Positions 21,858 to 32,273 of a stretch of DNA of 64,000 nt are shown here, piece by piece. The position numbers and the translations under genes were made by a program. Where the stretch lies: assembly GCF_016461825.1 (NCBI RefSeq), contig NZ_JAEMNU010000153.1, positions 54,380 through 118,379 on the forward strand, in the 5' to 3' direction. The stretch comes from Rugamonas violacea (GTDB taxonomy: Bacteria; Pseudomonadota; Gammaproteobacteria; Burkholderiales; Burkholderiaceae_D). Under the pieces are notes generated by a model that was given only the letters and a program-made list of their open reading frames with translations, searched no databases and was not told the DNA's origin. How positions within the stretch are numbered: position 1 is the stretch's first letter; each line of letters opens with the position of its first letter.

Positions 21858-22520
21858 CTAGTTCTTGGCCGCCGCCAGCGCCGGGTTCAGCGTGTAGCGG
21901 CCGATCAGTTGTGCTTCGTCGAGAATGTGGCCGTGCAGCGCGGCGCAGGCCTGGGCGCCGGTGAAGCGCGGCGGCAACGCAAGGCGCGCCTCATCGAGCG
22001 CGTACAGGCGAAAGATGTAGTGGTGGATACGCAAATCGTTCCACGGCGGACAGGGGCCATCATACCCGTAATAGTCGCCGGCCATCGCCGGGTCGGCGGA
22101 AAACCAGGCGCTGTAGTCGTTGACGCCCTGGCGCAGCGGCCGGGCGGCGCCGTTGCCGACGCCCAGCGCGGCGAGCGGCCCCGGCTTGCCGTGCGGTGTG
22201 ACGCCGTCCGACAGGACGCCCTCGCCGATGGTGCGCAGCGCCGGCGGCAGGTCGAGCAGGGTCCAGTGGAAGAAGTCGCCGCGCGGCAGGGCCAGCGCCA
22301 GCTCGCGGCCGTTTTGGTTGACGTCGCGGCCGTCCTGCGGCGCATCGCCGTCGATGCAGAACAGCATCAGCGACTCGGTGCCGTTGGGCACCTCGTCCCA
22401 GGCCAGGTGGGGATTGCGGTTGCCCGCCAGCCGCACCCGGCTGGCCGAATCCATCTCGGCGAACGCGCAGGCGGTGGGGATGTCGCCGCCGTCGCGGAAG
22501 GTATCACTCCAAAGTCTCAT
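21858..22520 (-). CDS. YbhB/YbcL-type PEBP (Raf-kinase-inhibitor-like) protein
   Basis: 220 aa phosphatidylethanolamine-binding-protein fold. Landmarks: NPHLAWDEVPNGTESLML, GDFFHWTLLDLP, GDYYGYDGPCPPWND and HHYIFRLYALD. No signal peptide, so cytoplasmic. Bacterial members have no firmly established role. Starts at 22520 and is followed at 6 bases by the histidine phosphatase gene; dtd lies 77 bases upstream. Confidence 0.92.
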   Translation of the reverse strand: MRLWSDTFRDGGDIPTACAFAEMDSASRVRLAGNRNPHLAWDEVPNGTESLMLFCIDGDAPQDGRDVNQNGRELALALPRGDFFHWTLLDLPPALRTIGEGVLSDGVTPHGKPGPLAALGVGNGAARPLRQGVNDYSAWFSADPAMAGDYYGYDGPCPPWNDLRIHHYIFRLYALDEARLALPPRFTGAQACAALHGHILDEAQLIGRYTLNPALAAAKN

Positions 22521-22597
22521 GGTCTGCGCTCCGTTTGATGATTTTCTTGTTTGTTTTGGCAGGCCCGTTGAGAAAACTCAATCAAATTCAAATCATC

Positions 22598-23044
22598 CTA
22601 TTTGGCGCTCACCTGCAACCAGAAGGTCACCGGTCCGTCGTTGGTCAGCGACACTTTCATGTCGGCGCCGAAACGGCCGGTTGCCACCTCGGCATGGCGG
22701 GCGCGCGCCCGGCCGACGAAATGCTCGAACAGGCGCAGGCCGTCCTGCGGACTGGCGGCCGGCGTGAACGAGGGCCGCGTGCCGGACTTGGTGTCGGCCG
22801 CCAAGGTGAACTGGGGCACCAGCAGCAGGCCGCCGGCGACGTCGGTGAGGCTCAGGTTCATCTTGCCGGCGGCGTCGGCGAAGACGCGGTAGCCGAGCAA
22901 TTTGTTGAGCAGCGCGTCGGCCTCCTTCTCCGTGTCGGCGCGCTCGGCGCAGAGCAGCACCATCAGGCCGGCGTCGATGGCGCCGATGCAGGCGCCGTCG
23001 ACCACCACGCTGGCGCCGCTGACCCGCTGCAACAGCGCGATCAT
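22598..23044 (-). CDS. dtd: D-aminoacyl-tRNA deacylase
   Basis: Hydrolyses D-amino acids and mischarged glycine from tRNA. 148 aa. [17 protein letters not shown], then [18 protein letters not shown] with the SQFT-like active-site strand (here PQFT), and the cross-subunit loop NDGPVTFWL near the C-terminus (Gly-Pro motif). Its ATG overlaps the tyrS stop (ATGA), which couples it to the synthetase whose D-Tyr errors it corrects. Confidence 0.97.
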   Translation of the reverse strand: MIALLQRVSGASVVVDGACIGAIDAGLMVLLCAERADTEKEADALLNKLLGYRVFADAAGKMNLSLTDVAGGLLLVPQFTLAADTKSGTRPSFTPAASPQDGLRLFEHFVGRARARHAEVATGRFGADMKVSLTNDGPVTFWLQVSAK

Positions 23045-24300
23045 GCCGTCAGCGTGACGCGGGCGAACTTGCGCTTGCCCACTTGCAGCACGAAGGTGCC
23101 GGCCTCGATCTTCAACGCCTTGTCGCTGACCACGCTGCCGTCGATGCGCACGCCGCCCTGGTCGACCATGCGGGTCGCCTCGGAAACGGAGGCGCACAGG
23201 CCGCTTTGCTTGAGCAACTGGGCGATGCCGGCCGGCGCGCCGGCCAGGCTCAGCTCGGCGACGTCGTCCGGGATGCCGCCCTTGGAGCGGTTGACGAAGT
23301 CGGCCAGCGCGTCGTCGGCCGCCTGCCTGGAGTGGAAGCGGGCGACGATTTCCTGCGCCAGCGCCACTTTGGCGTCGCGCGGGTTGCCCCCGCCGTCGAT
23401 CTCGGCCTTCAGTTGGGCCAGCTCGGTGATCGAGCGGAACGACAGCAGCTCGAAGTAGCGCCACATCATCACGTCGGAAATGCTCATCAGCTTGGCGAAC
23501 ATAGTGTTGCCCGGCTCGGTGATGCCGATGTAGTTGTTCTTCGACTTGGACATCTTGTCGACGCCGTCCAGGCCTTCCAGCAGCGGCATGGTCAGCACGC
23601 ACTGCTGCTCCTGGGCGTAATCCTTTTGCAACTCGCGGCCGACCAGCAGGTTGAACTTCTGGTCGGTGCCGCCCAGCTCCAGGTCGGCCTTCAGGGCGAC
23701 CGAATCGTAACCCTGCATCAGCGGGTAAAGGAACTCATGGACGGCGATCGGTGTCCCACTCTTGAAGCGTTTGCTGAAATCGTCGCGCTCCATCATGCGC
23801 GCCACCGTGTAGCGCGAGGCCAGCTGGATCATGCCGCGCGCGCCCAGCGGGTCGCACCATTCGGAGTTGTAGCGGATTTCGGTCTTGGCGGCGTCGAGCA
23901 CCAGCGAGGCCTGCTTGAAGTAGGTCATCGCGTTTTCTTCGACCTGCTCCTTGGTCAGCGGCGGACGGGTGACGTTGCGGCCGGACGGGTCGCCGATCAT
24001 CGAGGTGAAGTCGCCGATCAGGAAAATAACTTGGTGGCCCAAGTCCTGTAACTGACGCATCTTGTTGAGCACCACGGTGTGGCCCAGGTGCAGGTCGGGC
24101 GCGGTCGGGTCGAGGCCCAGTTTGACGCGCAGCGGCACGCCGCTTTGTTCGGAACGCGCCAGCTTCTGGGCGAATTCGCTTTCGATCAGCAGTTCATCCA
24201 CACCGCGCTTGGTGATGGCGAGGGCTTCCTGGACGCGGTCGGTCAGTGGCAGCAGCGGAGCGGACGCCTTCTTGGCGGGCGATGTGGAGGTGTTGTCCAT
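23041..24300 (-). CDS. tyrS: tyrosyl-tRNA synthetase
   Basis: 419 aa class I synthetase of the TyrZ-like bacterial subgroup: [17 protein letters not shown] (HIGH), [32 protein letters not shown] and [12 protein letters not shown] (KMSKS). The C-terminal S4 RNA-binding domain spans about 350-419 ([12 protein letters not shown]). It diverges from the M23 peptidase gene across a 158-base region and is coupled to dtd. Confidence 0.98.
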   Translation of the reverse strand: MDNTSTSPAKKASAPLLPLTDRVQEALAITKRGVDELLIESEFAQKLARSEQSGVPLRVKLGLDPTAPDLHLGHTVVLNKMRQLQDLGHQVIFLIGDFTSMIGDPSGRNVTRPPLTKEQVEENAMTYFKQASLVLDAAKTEIRYNSEWCDPLGARGMIQLASRYTVARMMERDDFSKRFKSGTPIAVHEFLYPLMQGYDSVALKADLELGGTDQKFNLLVGRELQKDYAQEQQCVLTMPLLEGLDGVDKMSKSKNNYIGITEPGNTMFAKLMSISDVMMWRYFELLSFRSITELAQLKAEIDGGGNPRDAKVALAQEIVARFHSRQAADDALADFVNRSKGGIPDDVAELSLAGAPAGIAQLLKQSGLCASVSEATRMVDQGGVRIDGSVVSDKALKIEAGTFVLQVGKRKFARVTLTA

Positions 24301-24348
24301 AGGTTTTTCTTAACTGGATTCTCGAAATGGTAGGTGGTTCCAGGAGTT

Positions 24349-24357
24349 TGCTATAAT
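24349..24357 (+). promoter_or_regulatory. extended -10 promoter of the M23 peptidase gene
   Basis: TTTGCTATAAT contains a perfect TATAAT (24352-24357) preceded by the TGn extension. No clear -35 is seen, as expected for extended -10 promoters. The start codon lies 102 bases downstream. Confidence 0.55.
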
Positions 24358-24458
24358 GTTCGGTCCGATCAATCTTGCCGTATGAAAACGAACCGAAACA
24401 AAAATTATAAAAACAAAACGTTCCTGAATAGTTCAAGCGGCAAATTTTAACTGATTGC

Positions 24459-25841
24459 ATGAACCCTACAAACAAAATCACAAGCTCGCGCTTGTTCCAA
24501 CTGCTAGGCTCGACCCGCAAGGCGCGCATCGTTAGCACGTCGGCGCTGCTGCTGGCGGTCTGCGCCTTCGGCGCCGCCGGTGTGGCGCCTTTGGCCCCCG
24601 ACGCCTCCGACCTGCCGGTCAAATCGGTCTCGGAAGAGATCGCCTTGCCGAACATCGCCGCCCAGATCGACTCCCTCCAGCAGCAGCAGTCCTCCGACCA
24701 CTACGTCCACGAAGAAAAAATCCGCGCCGGCGACACCCTGGCCACGCTGTTGACCCGCCTCGGCGTGGACGACGACGCGGCGGAGAACTTCATCAAGAAG
24801 GACAAGGTCGCCCACGGCGTGATGCAGTTGAAGACCGGCAAGCGGGTCCAGGCGCAAACCGACGAAGACGGCAACCTGCAGTGGTTGCGCGCCTCCGTGG
24901 TCGACGGCAAGGACATTCCGGTCAAGAATATTTCGATCACCCGCAAGGGGGACGGCTTCGTCGCCACCGAAACGGCGGCCCAGCTGGAGCGCCGCGTCGA
25001 AATGCACGCGCGCGACATCACCTCGACGCTGTTCGCGGCGACCGATTCGAATAGCGATGGCGCCAAGCTGCCCGACACCATCGTCCACCAGATCGTCGAG
25101 ATGTTCTCCACCAACATCGACTTCCGCTCCGACCTGAAGCGCGGCGACCATTTCAACGTGGTCTACGAAACCTTCTGGCAGGACGGTGAATTCGTCCGCG
25201 CCGGACGCATCCTGGCCGGCGAGTTCACCAACCGCGGCAACACCTTCCAGTCGGTCTGGTTCGAAGATCCAAGCAGCAAGCAAGGCGGCGGCTACTACAG
25301 CTTCGACGGCAAGTCGCTCAAAAAAGCCTTCCTCAAGTCGCCCGTCGAATTCACCCGTATCTCGTCCGGTTTTTCGATGCGCGTCCACCCCGTGTTCGGC
25401 CAGTGGAAACAGCACAAGGGCCTGGACTTCCCGGCGCCGACCGGCACGCCGATCCGCGCCGCCGGCGACGGTGTGATCGACTTCGCCGGCACCCAGGGCG
25501 GCTACGGCAACGTGGTCGTGGTCAAGCACTGGGCCAACTACAGCACCGCCTATGCCCACATGAGCCGCTTCGCGACGAACATGAAAAAGGGCACGAAAGT
25601 CAGCCAGGGCGACGTCATTGGCTACGTCGGCACCACCGGCTGGTCGACCGGCGCCCACCTGCATTACGAATTCCGCGTCGGCGGCGAAGCCAAGGACCCG
25701 AACACCCTGAACGTGCAAGCACAAGCACCGTTGACGGCCGCCGAAATGTCGCGCTTCCGCAGCTTCGCCTCCGACATGACGCACCGCTTCGCACTGCTGC
25801 GTCCGGCCGGCTCGAGCACCACCCGGGTCGCCGCCAAGTAA
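24459..25841 (+). CDS. M23 family peptidoglycan metallopeptidase
   Basis: 460 aa. A single N-terminal membrane anchor (about residues 25-45) is followed by a periplasmic region with an OapA/LysM-like segment (EEKIRAGDTLATLLTRLGVD). A C-terminal LytM domain (about 300-425) has zinc ligands in MRVHPVFGQWKQHKGLDF and GAHLHYEFRV, with VVKHWANYSTAYAHMSRF between. It should cut cell-wall cross-links or regulate amidases. Adjacent to anmK, which recycles cell-wall sugar, so both serve wall turnover. Confidence 0.94.
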   Translation: MNPTNKITSSRLFQLLGSTRKARIVSTSALLLAVCAFGAAGVAPLAPDASDLPVKSVSEEIALPNIAAQIDSLQQQQSSDHYVHEEKIRAGDTLATLLTRLGVDDDAAENFIKKDKVAHGVMQLKTGKRVQAQTDEDGNLQWLRASVVDGKDIPVKNISITRKGDGFVATETAAQLERRVEMHARDITSTLFAATDSNSDGAKLPDTIVHQIVEMFSTNIDFRSDLKRGDHFNVVYETFWQDGEFVRAGRILAGEFTNRGNTFQSVWFEDPSSKQGGGYYSFDGKSLKKAFLKSPVEFTRISSGFSMRVHPVFGQWKQHKGLDFPAPTGTPIRAAGDGVIDFAGTQGGYGNVVVVKHWANYSTAYAHMSRFATNMKKGTKVSQGDVIGYVGTTGWSTGAHLHYEFRVGGEAKDPNTLNVQAQAPLTAAEMSRFRSFASDMTHRFALLRPAGSSTTRVAAK

Positions 25842-25875
25842 GCCCGGCGCCCGCCGCGCCTTGCCGCGTCGCACT

Positions 25876-25913
25876 GAAAAAACAGGCCATCTCGTATGGC
25901 CTGTTTTCTTTTC
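25876..25913 (+). terminator. rho-independent terminator of the M23 peptidase gene
   Basis: GAAAAAACAGGCCAT, loop CTCGT, then ATGGCCTGTTTTCTTTT. A near-perfect stem with a T-rich tail 35 bases after the stop; the A-rich 5' side would also work on the opposite strand. Confidence 0.92.
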
Positions 25914-26139
25914 TGCGCGGCCATGCCGGTACACGCCGCCCTTCCCTTTCCCCTCAGAAAGTCAGACCATGATGCTGATTTTTATCGCCGGCTTCCGTGC
26001 GCTGGCGCTCATTGTGCCCAGCAACAACATGAGGGATGGGCCGGGAGCCGCCGGCCACAGCTCGACACCGCTCAATTATTCCCGCGCCGATCTGGACGCT
26101 GAGGCAAAATACACTTTTCAAGCAAGAAGGAAGTAGATC

Positions 26140-27237
26140 ATGGCCTTGTATATCGGTCTGATGTCCGGCACCAGCCTGGACGGTGTCGACGGCGCCCTCG
26201 CCGATTTCAGCGACGCGGCCACGCGCACGCTGGCGGCGGCGTATGTGCCGTTCCCCATGGAGCTGCGGGCCGAGCTGATGGCCCTGCAAGCGGCCGCACC
26301 GAACGAACTGGAGCGCGAAGCGCTGGCGGCCCAGCAGATCGCCATCCACTACGCCCAGTGCGTGGCGGAACTGTTGCGCCAAAGTGGCGTGGCGGCCGCC
26401 GCCGTCAGCGCCGTGGCGGCGCACGGCCAGACCATCCGCCACCGACCCGAGCTGGGCTTCACGCGGCAGACGAATAATCCGGCCCTGTTGGCCGAGCTGT
26501 GCGGCATCGACGTCATCGCCGACTTCCGCAGCCGCGACGTCGCCGCCGGCGGCCAGGGCGCGCCGCTGGTGCCGGCCTTCCACCAGGCGCTGTTCGGCGT
26601 GAACGGCCTGCGCCGGGTGGTGGCCAACATCGGCGGCATCGCCAACATCAGCGTGTTGCATGGCGACGGCCGCGTCGACGGCTTCGATACCGGCCCCGGC
26701 AACGTGCTGATGGATGGCTGGATCGCCCGCCACCAAGGCCGCGAGTACGACGCCGACGGCGCCTGGGCGGCCGCCGGCACGGCTCTGCCCGCGTTGCTGG
26801 CGGCGCTGCTGGCCGAACCCTACTTCGCCTTGCCGGCGCCCAAGAGCACCGGCCGCGACCTGTTCCACATGGACTGGCTGGACGCTCATTTGCGCGCTTT
26901 CCAGGACGCCGCGCCGGCCGACGTGCAGGCGACGCTGACGCGGCTCACCGCCGTCACGCTGGCGCGCGCGGTGGCGCAGTACGGTGGCGGGGCGGACGCC
27001 GTCTACATCTGCGGCGGCGGCGCCTACAACGGCACGCTGCTGCGCGAACTGGCGGCGGCGCTGGACGGCAAGGTAGCGGTGGCGTCGACCGAGGCGCTGG
27101 GCGTGGCGCCGAACCGGGTCGAGGCGCTGGCCTTCGCCTGGCTGGCTTACCGCTTCAAACAGCGGCTGGCGGGCAATCTGCCGGCGGTGACGGGTGCGGC
27201 GGGGGAAAGGGTGCTGGGCGCGCTATACCCGCGCTGA
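26140..27237 (+). CDS. anmK: anhydro-N-acetylmuramic acid kinase
   Basis: Phosphorylates and opens 1,6-anhydro-MurNAc released during murein recycling. 365 aa; N-terminal ATP loop [25 protein letters not shown], the catalytic Asp region [31 protein letters not shown] and the C-terminal [21 protein letters not shown] precedes the ATG at suitable spacing. Its neighbour is a wall peptidase. Confidence 0.96.
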   Translation: MALYIGLMSGTSLDGVDGALADFSDAATRTLAAAYVPFPMELRAELMALQAAAPNELEREALAAQQIAIHYAQCVAELLRQSGVAAAAVSAVAAHGQTIRHRPELGFTRQTNNPALLAELCGIDVIADFRSRDVAAGGQGAPLVPAFHQALFGVNGLRRVVANIGGIANISVLHGDGRVDGFDTGPGNVLMDGWIARHQGREYDADGAWAAAGTALPALLAALLAEPYFALPAPKSTGRDLFHMDWLDAHLRAFQDAAPADVQATLTRLTAVTLARAVAQYGGGADAVYICGGGAYNGTLLRELAAALDGKVAVASTEALGVAPNRVEALAFAWLAYRFKQRLAGNLPAVTGAAGERVLGALYPR

Positions 27238-27388
27238 GGGCGGCGCTAGCGGCAAGGTGACAGAGCGGTGCTGAGCGGCGCAGAAGCGACGCTGAAGCTG
27301 AACTGCGAACGATAGTCGCAACGACAGCGCCAACGACAACGGCGGCCAGATAAACTGGCCGCCGCAAAGGATGCTACAGCGAAGTGGC

Positions 27389-27751
27389 TTAGACCGAGAA
27401 CGAGGAACCGCAACCGCAAGTCGACGACGCGGTTGGATTCTTGATCACGAACTGGGCACCTTCGAGGTCGTCCTTGTAATCGATTTCCGCGCCGACCAGA
27501 TACTGGTAGCTCATCGAATCGATCAACAGCTGAACGCCATTCTTGATCATCGTGGTGTCGTCTTCGTTGACGATTTCGTCAAAGGTGAAGCCGTACTGGA
27601 AGCCGGAGCAGCCGCCACCCTGCACGAAGACGCGCAGTTTCAGATCAGGATTACCCTCTTCTTCGATCAGCTGGGCCACCTTTTGGGCGGCGCTATCGGT
27701 GAAGATGATAGGCGACGGGATTACATCTTGCGCTTCGGCGACAGCATTCAT
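27389..27751 (-). CDS. erpA: iron-sulfur cluster insertion protein ErpA
   Basis: 120 aa A-type Fe-S carrier. The three ligand cysteines are present: [10 protein letters not shown] in the middle and CGCGSSFSV at the C-terminus. Delivers clusters to apoproteins of respiratory and isoprenoid enzymes. The preceding block with argC and the rpsI-rplM genes is a common Burkholderiales arrangement. Confidence 0.97.
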   Translation of the reverse strand: MNAVAEAQDVIPSPIIFTDSAAQKVAQLIEEEGNPDLKLRVFVQGGGCSGFQYGFTFDEIVNEDDTTMIKNGVQLLIDSMSYQYLVGAEIDYKDDLEGAQFVIKNPTASSTCGCGSSFSV

Positions 27752-27802
27752 TTCAGACTCCTACGTGAAAACATTTGGCTCATTATAGACCTTTGGCGCA
27801 AG

Positions 27803-28165
27803 TCATGCTCCCGTTGCGGCCAAATGCAAGGGATTGTCCACACACTCAAAATGGGTAAGCCGCCCCTGCACCTGGGCGCCGGCATGGATTTCCAGCACTT
27901 TGTAGCTGATATCACCAGAGATGCGGGCCTTGGGCTGGATTTCAAGCAACTCGCTGGCCTGCACATCGCCTTGGATGGTGCCGTTGACGATCAGGTGGGA
28001 GCAGCGCACCGCCCCCTCGATGGTGGCGTGCTCGGAGACCACCAGATAGCTGTCCTGCTCGTTCTCGGCGACGACGTTGCCGCGCACCCGGCCGTCGATG
28101 CGCAAGCCGCCGCGAAACAACAGATCGCCGTCGATCCGCGTCGACGGACCGATCAGGCTGTCCAT
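27803..28165 (-). CDS. bactofilin family cytoskeletal protein
   Basis: 120 aa beta-helix protein. Repeated short strands (GDLLFRGGLRIDGRVRGNV, ATIEGAVRCSHLIVNGTIQG, ARISGDISYKVLEIHAGAQV) are the DUF583/bactofilin signature. The start at 28165 is chosen because GAGGAG sits 4 bases before it; an in-frame ATG at 28192 adds nine residues with no ribosome site. Bactofilins self-assemble and scaffold wall-modifying enzymes; wall genes lie a few kb away. Confidence 0.92.
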   Translation of the reverse strand: MDSLIGPSTRIDGDLLFRGGLRIDGRVRGNVVAENEQDSYLVVSEHATIEGAVRCSHLIVNGTIQGDVQASELLEIQPKARISGDISYKVLEIHAGAQVQGRLTHFECVDNPLHLAATGA

Positions 28166-28316
28166 GCTGCTCCTCGCTTTGTGGGCGAACATGCGCGATC
28201 CTCACTCTGCCGGCCCCGGCGGCGCCGGGACCAGCGTTCAATCTACTCCGGCGCGGCCGGCCGGCCTTGATCTGGCTCGCCGTTTCACCGGCGCGGCGGA
28301 GCGTCCCGGTTTGCCG

Positions 28317-29354
28317 TTACGGCAACAGGGCGATCTGCATCAGGCCGGCGGTTTCCTCCAGGCCGAACATCAAATTCATGCACTGCACGGCCTGGCCGGC
28401 GGCGCCCTTGACCAGGTTGTCCTGCACCACCAGCACGATGACGGTGTTGCCATTGCCCGGACGATGCAGGGCCATGCGCAACATGTTGGAGCCGCGCGTC
28501 GAGCGGGTTTCCGGATGCGCGCCGAACGGCATCACGTCGACGAAAGGCGCGTCTTGGTATTCCGCCTCGAACAAGCTTTGCAGCTCCTCGTTGCTGACTT
28601 CCTTGCTCAGGCGGGCGTACAGGGTCGAATGCATGCCGCGGATCATCGGCACCAGGTGCGGCGTGAACACCAGCTCGACTTTTTCGTCGGTGAAGCGTTG
28701 CAACTGGGCCGTGGTTTCCGGCGTGTGGCGGTGGCCGGCCACGCTGTAGGCCTTGAAGTTGTCGCTGGACTCGGAAAACAGGCTGCCGATCTCGGCCTTG
28801 CGGCCGGCGCCGGAGACGCCCGACTTGCAGTCGGCGATCAAGCTGCCGGCGTCGACCAGGCCGGCCTTCAGCAGCGGGTAATAGCCCAGCTGCATGGTGG
28901 TCGGGTAGCAACCCGGATTGGCGATCAAGCTCGCGCCCTGGATCGCCTCGCGGTTCAGCTCGGCCAGGCCGTACACCGCCTGCTCCAGCAGTTCCGGGCA
29001 GGTGTGCGGGATCTTGTACCACTGCTCGAAGCTGGCCTGGTCCTTCAGGCGGAAGTCGGCCGCCAGGTCGATCACCTTGACGCCGGCCGCCAGCAGGGCC
29101 GGCGCTTGCGCCATGGCCACGCCGTGCGGGGTGGCGAAGAACACCACGTCGCATTTGCTCAGGTCGGCCTTGTCCGGCGCCGAGAAGGCCAGCTCGACGC
29201 GGCCGCGCAGCGAGGGGAACATGTCGGCAACGGGCAAGCCATCTTCCTTGCGCGAGGTGATCGCCGTCAGCTGCACATCGGGATGGACTGCCAACAGACG
29301 CAGCAATTCCACTCCGGTGTAACCGGTGCCGCCGACGATGCCAACTTTGATCAT
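28317..29354 (-). CDS. argC: N-acetyl-gamma-glutamyl-phosphate reductase
   Basis: Third step of arginine synthesis, NADPH-dependent. 345 aa; the Rossmann motif [16 protein letters not shown] at the N-terminus, the catalytic Cys in [11 protein letters not shown], and the His region [23 protein letters not shown] precedes the ATG. No other arg gene is adjacent. It lies downstream of rpsI past a terminator, so it probably has its own promoter. Confidence 0.97.
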   Translation of the reverse strand: MIKVGIVGGTGYTGVELLRLLAVHPDVQLTAITSRKEDGLPVADMFPSLRGRVELAFSAPDKADLSKCDVVFFATPHGVAMAQAPALLAAGVKVIDLAADFRLKDQASFEQWYKIPHTCPELLEQAVYGLAELNREAIQGASLIANPGCYPTTMQLGYYPLLKAGLVDAGSLIADCKSGVSGAGRKAEIGSLFSESSDNFKAYSVAGHRHTPETTAQLQRFTDEKVELVFTPHLVPMIRGMHSTLYARLSKEVSNEELQSLFEAEYQDAPFVDVMPFGAHPETRSTRGSNMLRMALHRPGNGNTVIVLVVQDNLVKGAAGQAVQCMNLMFGLEETAGLMQIALLP

Positions 29355-29444
29355 GTTCTTTCCTTGGGTAAGTAGTGTGGGGGTAGAGCTTCAGGGCGCA
29401 TTTTAGCAGGCCTGCGCGACCGCCGCATGACGGCGGCACCAACG

Positions 29445-29478
29445 CAAAAAGCCGCCGGAACAGGCCGGCGGCTTTCGA
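29445..29478 (-). terminator. rho-independent terminator of rplM-rpsI
   Basis: On the minus strand AAAGCCGCCGG, loop, CCGGCGGCTTTTTG. It lies about 40 bases past the rpsI stop. Confidence 0.9.
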
Positions 29479-29514
29479 GCAACACGCGGCGGACCGCGTG
29501 TTGTAGCGTATAAA

Positions 29515-29907
29515 TTAACGCTTCGAGAATTGCTTTGCGCGACGTGCTTTGCGCAGACCAACTTTTTTACGCTCGACTTCACGTGCATCGCGGGTCACGA
29601 AGCCGGCTTTGGCCAGATCCGGTTTCAGCGCTGCGTCGTAGTCGATCAGGGCGCGGGTGATGCCGTGGCGAACTGCGCCAGCTTGGCCGGACTCGCCGCC
29701 GCCGTGAACGTTAACCTTGATGTCGAAACGCTCGACATTGCCGGTCAGTTCCAGTGGTTGACGGATCACCATCAGGCCGGTTTCGCGCGAGAAATACTCA
29801 GCCGCTGGCTTGCCGTTAACGATGATTTGGCCAGTGCCAACTTTGATGAACACGCGAGCTACCGCACTCTTGCGACGGCCGGTGCCGTAATTGTAGTTAC
29901 CGATCAT
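29515..29907 (-). CDS. rpsI: 30S ribosomal protein S9
   Basis: 130 aa. [13 protein letters not shown] at the N-terminus, [19 protein letters not shown] in the middle and the basic C-terminal tail ending QFSKR, whose last Arg reaches the P-site tRNA. Nine bases separate it from rplM. AAGGAACTGAC precedes the start. Codon choice is more biased to highly expressed codons and the DNA is visibly less GC-rich than its neighbours. Confidence 0.99.
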   Translation of the reverse strand: MIGNYNYGTGRRKSAVARVFIKVGTGQIIVNGKPAAEYFSRETGLMVIRQPLELTGNVERFDIKVNVHGGGESGQAGAVRHGITRALIDYDAALKPDLAKAGFVTRDAREVERKKVGLRKARRAKQFSKR

Positions 29908-29916
29908 GTCAGTTCC

Positions 29917-30345
29917 TTAGAGAACGAGTGCTTTAGGTTGCTGAGCTGCGTGCGGATGGGTTTCTTCCGCGTACACTTTCAGCTTCTTGATCATTGCGTA
30001 GCCGAGTGGGCCTTTAGGCAACATGCCCTTGACCGCTTTCTCAAGCGCGCGACCTGGAAAACGCTGTTGCATTTTCTGGAAGTTGGTTTCGTAGATGCCG
30101 CCTGGGTAACCCGAGTGACGGTAGTACGTTTTGTTGGTAGCTTTGGTACCGGTCACGCGCAGTTTGCCTGCGTTGATGACGACGATGAAATCGCCCGTAT
30201 CGACGTGAGGAGTAAATTCCGGTTTGTGTTTGCCGCGCAGTCGGAGTGCCACTTCGCTGGCAACACGTCCGAGGACTTTGTCCGTCGCGTCAACCACGAA
30301 CCAATCGCGCTGGACTTCATGCCCTTTAGCGGAAAATGTTTTCAT
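29917..30345 (-). CDS. rplM: 50S ribosomal protein L13
   Basis: 142 aa. [57 protein letters not shown] and [19 protein letters not shown] are all family landmarks. First gene of the rplM-rpsI operon; the 243-base leader upstream is shared divergently with the OsmC-like gene. Confidence 0.99.
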   Translation of the reverse strand: MKTFSAKGHEVQRDWFVVDATDKVLGRVASEVALRLRGKHKPEFTPHVDTGDFIVVINAGKLRVTGTKATNKTYYRHSGYPGGIYETNFQKMQQRFPGRALEKAVKGMLPKGPLGYAMIKKLKVYAEETHPHAAQQPKALVL

Positions 30346-30588
30346 GTTGACTTCCTAATTGAATTACACACGCTCAAATGGTGGTTCCGCCATTGCTTCA
30401 GCGGACTCGGCCTTTTTATAAATACTTTTCCTGAGCGAACGGAAAGCCGACAAGTATAAGCGGCAACGCTAGGCGGCGTCAAGCCCCGGCCGGCTTTGCC
30501 GCCGCCCGGCGACGGCGCCCGGCCACGCCCGGCGGGGCGCGCGCCGCTCCTTTACAATAGGGCCACGGACAGCCTTATGGAGAATCGA

Positions 30589-31014
30589 ATGGAATGCAAA
30601 GTTAGCTGGAACGGCCCGTCGGGCATGAGTTTTTTGGCCCAGACCGGCTCCGGCCACCTGGTCAACATGGACGGCGCGCCCGAGGGCGGCGGCCACAACC
30701 TGGCGCCCCGGCCGATGGAGATGGTGCTGCTCGGCACCGGCGGCTGCACCGCCTACGACGTCGTGCTGATCCTGAAAAAGGGCCGCGAGGATATCCGTGG
30801 TTGCGAATGCACCTTGAGCGCCGAACGGGCCGAGACGGAACCGAAGGTCTTCACCAAGATCAACTTCCACTTCGTCGTCACCGGCAAGAACCTGAAACCG
30901 GCCAGCGTGGAGCGGGCCATCACCTTGTCGCACGATAAATATTGCTCCGCATCGATCATGCTGGGCAAGACGGCCGAGATCACCCATTCCTTCGAGATCA
31001 TCGACGCGGCCTAG
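30589..31014 (+). CDS. OsmC family protein (YhfA-like)
   Basis: 141 aa from the ATG at 30589 (MECKVSWNGPSG), chosen because GGAGAATCGA precedes it and the family begins here; ATG at 30577 is in frame but has no ribosome site. RPMEMVLLGTGGCTAYDVV and SHDKYCSASIMLGKTAEITH carry the two Cys typical of OsmC/Ohr folds. The YhfA subgroup is not a proven peroxidase. A TACAAT -10-like box lies at 30553-30558. Confidence 0.92.
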   Translation: MECKVSWNGPSGMSFLAQTGSGHLVNMDGAPEGGGHNLAPRPMEMVLLGTGGCTAYDVVLILKKGREDIRGCECTLSAERAETEPKVFTKINFHFVVTGKNLKPASVERAITLSHDKYCSASIMLGKTAEITHSFEIIDAA

Positions 31015-31017
31015 TTA

Positions 31018-31072
31018 GCCCAAAGGCAGGGGCCAGGGTCAGACCCGCAGGGTCCGACCCTCGGCTTGCGCC
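31018..31072. repeat. nested palindromic element, copy 4 (between OsmC-like and coq7)
   Basis: The core at 31035-31061 is AGGGTCAGACCC, GCA, GGGTCCGACCCT. The outermost pair is A-T instead of G-C, again changed on both arms, while the middle has one A/C mismatch. The outer arms (CCCAAAGGC and GGCTTGCGCC) are degenerate. It sits between two convergent genes. Confidence 0.85.
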
Positions 31073-31116
31073 GCGGTCCGCCGCGCCATTCCCGCCGCCG
31101 CTTGCTGGCGTTTTCC

Positions 31117-31761
31117 TTAGATATAGTAGGCGCTGCCGGTCATCAGCTTGGCCATGCCCTGCATCACCACGCGCACCGGCAGCGGCGTGGTCGCCGCGCC
31201 CAGGGCCTGGGCGGCGGCGCCGTGGGCCACCTCGTCGACACGCATCTGCTCGACCACGGCGCGCGACTTGGCGTCCTGCGGCGGCAGGCGGTCCAGGTGG
31301 CTGGCCAGATGGGCCTCGACCTGGCGCTCGGTCTCGACCACGAAACCCAGGCTGTGGGCGTCGCCCAGATAGGCGGCCAGCGTGCCGACGGCGTAGGCGC
31401 CGGCGTAGAACAGGGGATTGAGCAGGCTGGTGCGCGAACCCAGCTCGGCCAGGCGCTGCGCCGTCCACGCCAGATGGTCCTCCTCCTCCCGCCCGGCCTG
31501 CTCGAACTGCAAGCGCATCGCGTCGCTTTTGGCGAAACGGGCCTGCGAGTTGTACAGCGCCTGGGCGCAGACCTCGCCGACATGGTTGACACGCATCAGG
31601 CCGGCGGCGTGGCGCTGCTCGGATTCGCTGAGCACGGCGTCGGCGGCGTGCGCGGCCGGCGTCGGGCGCGAGGCCGAGGCCACGCCGGCGATGACGCGCA
31701 AGGCCTTGTCGGCGCCGGAAATGAAACGGTCGAGGGGATGGTGGTAACGGTTCGCTGCCAT
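31117..31761 (-). CDS. coq7: demethoxyubiquinone hydroxylase Coq7
   Basis: Penultimate hydroxylation of ubiquinone synthesis. 214 aa from the ATG at 31761; a TTG at 31776 is a possible alternative. Di-iron ferritin-like ligands occur as E in [26 protein letters not shown] and VDEVAH. It is membrane-associated by its hydrophobic segment [17 protein letters not shown]. Monocistronic between convergent OsmC-like and the unknown gene at 31826. Confidence 0.96.
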   Translation of the reverse strand: MAANRYHHPLDRFISGADKALRVIAGVASASRPTPAAHAADAVLSESEQRHAAGLMRVNHVGEVCAQALYNSQARFAKSDAMRLQFEQAGREEEDHLAWTAQRLAELGSRTSLLNPLFYAGAYAVGTLAAYLGDAHSLGFVVETERQVEAHLASHLDRLPPQDAKSRAVVEQMRVDEVAHGAAAQALGAATTPLPVRVVMQGMAKLMTGSAYYI

Positions 31762-31825
31762 GGTCGTCAGTCGCAATCAGTCGGAAAGCACCATTATAGG
31801 ACCATCGCGCCGCCGCGCCAGCCCG

Positions 31826-32257
31826 TCACTCCTGCCGCGCCTCGCGTAGCAGGCGCTGGCGCTCGATGTAGTCGGCCACCGGGCCGCGCACGTCGATCTT
31901 GGAGATGTCCTTGGCGACGCCCAGGTTGAGCCCCAGCAGGAAGGGGATGTTCTCCAGCGGCACTTCGGGACAGTGCTCGGCGTAGGCGCTGAGAAAACGT
32001 TTCGATTCGACCACCGGCACCACCTTCTCGCCGCTCATGAACTGCAGCACGCTGGTGATGCTGTGGCCCTTGCCGATGGCGTGGTAAATAAAGCGGTTGA
32101 AGTCGCGGTCGAGGCGTTTGAAGTCCAGCGTCTCCTTGGTCATCAGGCCGGCCAGATAATACAGGCCCAGCGCGACGCGGAAGAAACCGACCGCCTCCTC
32201 CTGGTTCATGCCGCACTGGGTCACCGCCAGCACCTTCTTCTTCAGCTCTTCGTTCAT
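31826..32257 (-). CDS. unrecognised conserved-looking protein with upstream NEQV repeat
   Basis: 143 aa from the ATG at 32257 (MNEELKKKVLAVTQCG). I do not recognise the family. It is soluble and helical, with a YYLAG-containing amphipathic stretch, RDFNRFIYHAIGKGHSITSV, and a basic C-terminus (IERQRLLREAR). An in-frame ATG at 32311 would add 18 residues made of NEQV/NKQV tetrapeptides encoded by a 12-base repeat; neither start has a strong ribosome site. Divergent from the ABC genes at 32464, so both may share a control region. Confidence 0.55.
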   Translation of the reverse strand: MNEELKKKVLAVTQCGMNQEEAVGFFRVALGLYYLAGLMTKETLDFKRLDRDFNRFIYHAIGKGHSITSVLQFMSGEKVVPVVESKRFLSAYAEHCPEVPLENIPFLLGLNLGVAKDISKIDVRGPVADYIERQRLLREARQE

Positions 32258-32273
32258 CTCGACACCCGGTAAG

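Noticed and set aside
30346-30588. An autoregulatory L13 leader RNA before rplM
   Set aside because: No structure matching a known L13 leader could be recognised by eye; the region is merely AT-rich promoter DNA.
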